A stretch of DNA of 14,432 bases from Victivallales bacterium (GTDB lineage: Bacteria; Verrucomicrobiota; Lentisphaeria; Oligosphaerales; Oligosphaeraceae): positions 1 to 14,432 of the forward strand of contig JAFTAC010000415.1 of assembly GCA_017458805.1 (NCBI GenBank). The letters run 5' to 3'. Shown piece by piece: positions 14,418-14,432 of this stretch. The first letter of the stretch is position 1; each line of letters opens with the position of its first letter. Under the pieces are notes generated by a model that was not told the DNA's origin, did no database searches, and was given only the letters and a program-made list of their open reading frames with translations. Both the position numbers and the translations under genes were made by a program.

Positions 14418-14432
14418 GCGCCCATAGGGCGC
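14418..14432. repeat. Palindrome at the window edge (C)
   Basis: GCGCCCATAGGGCGC is a perfect 6-bp stem with loop ATA, cut by the end of the window. The base before it is A, so a T beyond the edge would make it a 7-bp stem like A and B. Confidence 0.8.

Overview
The window is a 14.4 kb bacterial chromosome segment with no rRNA, tRNA, CRISPR array or insertion sequence that I can recognise. It is GC-rich (about 57-58% by eye). Gene content fits an anaerobic, probably host- or sediment-associated bacterium: indolepyruvate:ferredoxin oxidoreductase (amino-acid fermentation), D-Ala-D-Ala ligase (peptidoglycan), a pimelate-dependent biotin pathway and an AAA/DUF4143 ATPase. The mix, with many short palindromic repeats, reminds me of gut Verrucomicrobiota/Lentisphaerota-type genomes. 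That placement is an impression, not a demonstration.

Layout. Bases 1-6535 are a rightward run of closely packed genes: iorA (5' end outside the window), a 189-bp gap filled by a 31-bp tandem repeat, iorB, galK, ffh, ddl and a divergent purine-nucleoside-phosphorylase-like gene. Bases 6539-13843 are transcribed leftward. Reading from the right: a small exported TPR-like protein that overlaps the start of a YgiQ-type radical SAM gene; then a 327-bp repeat-rich gap; then the biotin operon bioD-bioA-bioWF (gaps of 9 and 3 bp); then a 114-bp AT-rich spacer with three regularly spaced 20-bp palindromes; then an AAA ATPase gene that meets the phosphorylase gene tail to tail with a 3-bp gap.

How the genes work together. 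IorA and IorB form one enzyme. BioW and BioF, fused here, turn pimelate into 8-amino-7-oxononanoate; BioA and BioD carry it to dethiobiotin. BioB is not in the window. GalK, Ffh, Ddl and the phosphorylase-like protein share an apparent transcription unit without an obvious common pathway.

What stands out. (1) Three perfect short palindromes with 3-nt loops at an exact 30-bp period, plus an 18-bp tandem repeat, lie in frame inside bioWF and encode the linker between its two enzyme domains. (2) Three palindromes spaced 32-33 bp apart precede the ATPase gene and overlap its likely promoter. (3) A second group of palindromes with 3-nt loops is read in frame at the start of the TPR-like gene. (4) CCGG is almost absent: six copies by eye where base composition alone would predict roughly ninety to a hundred.
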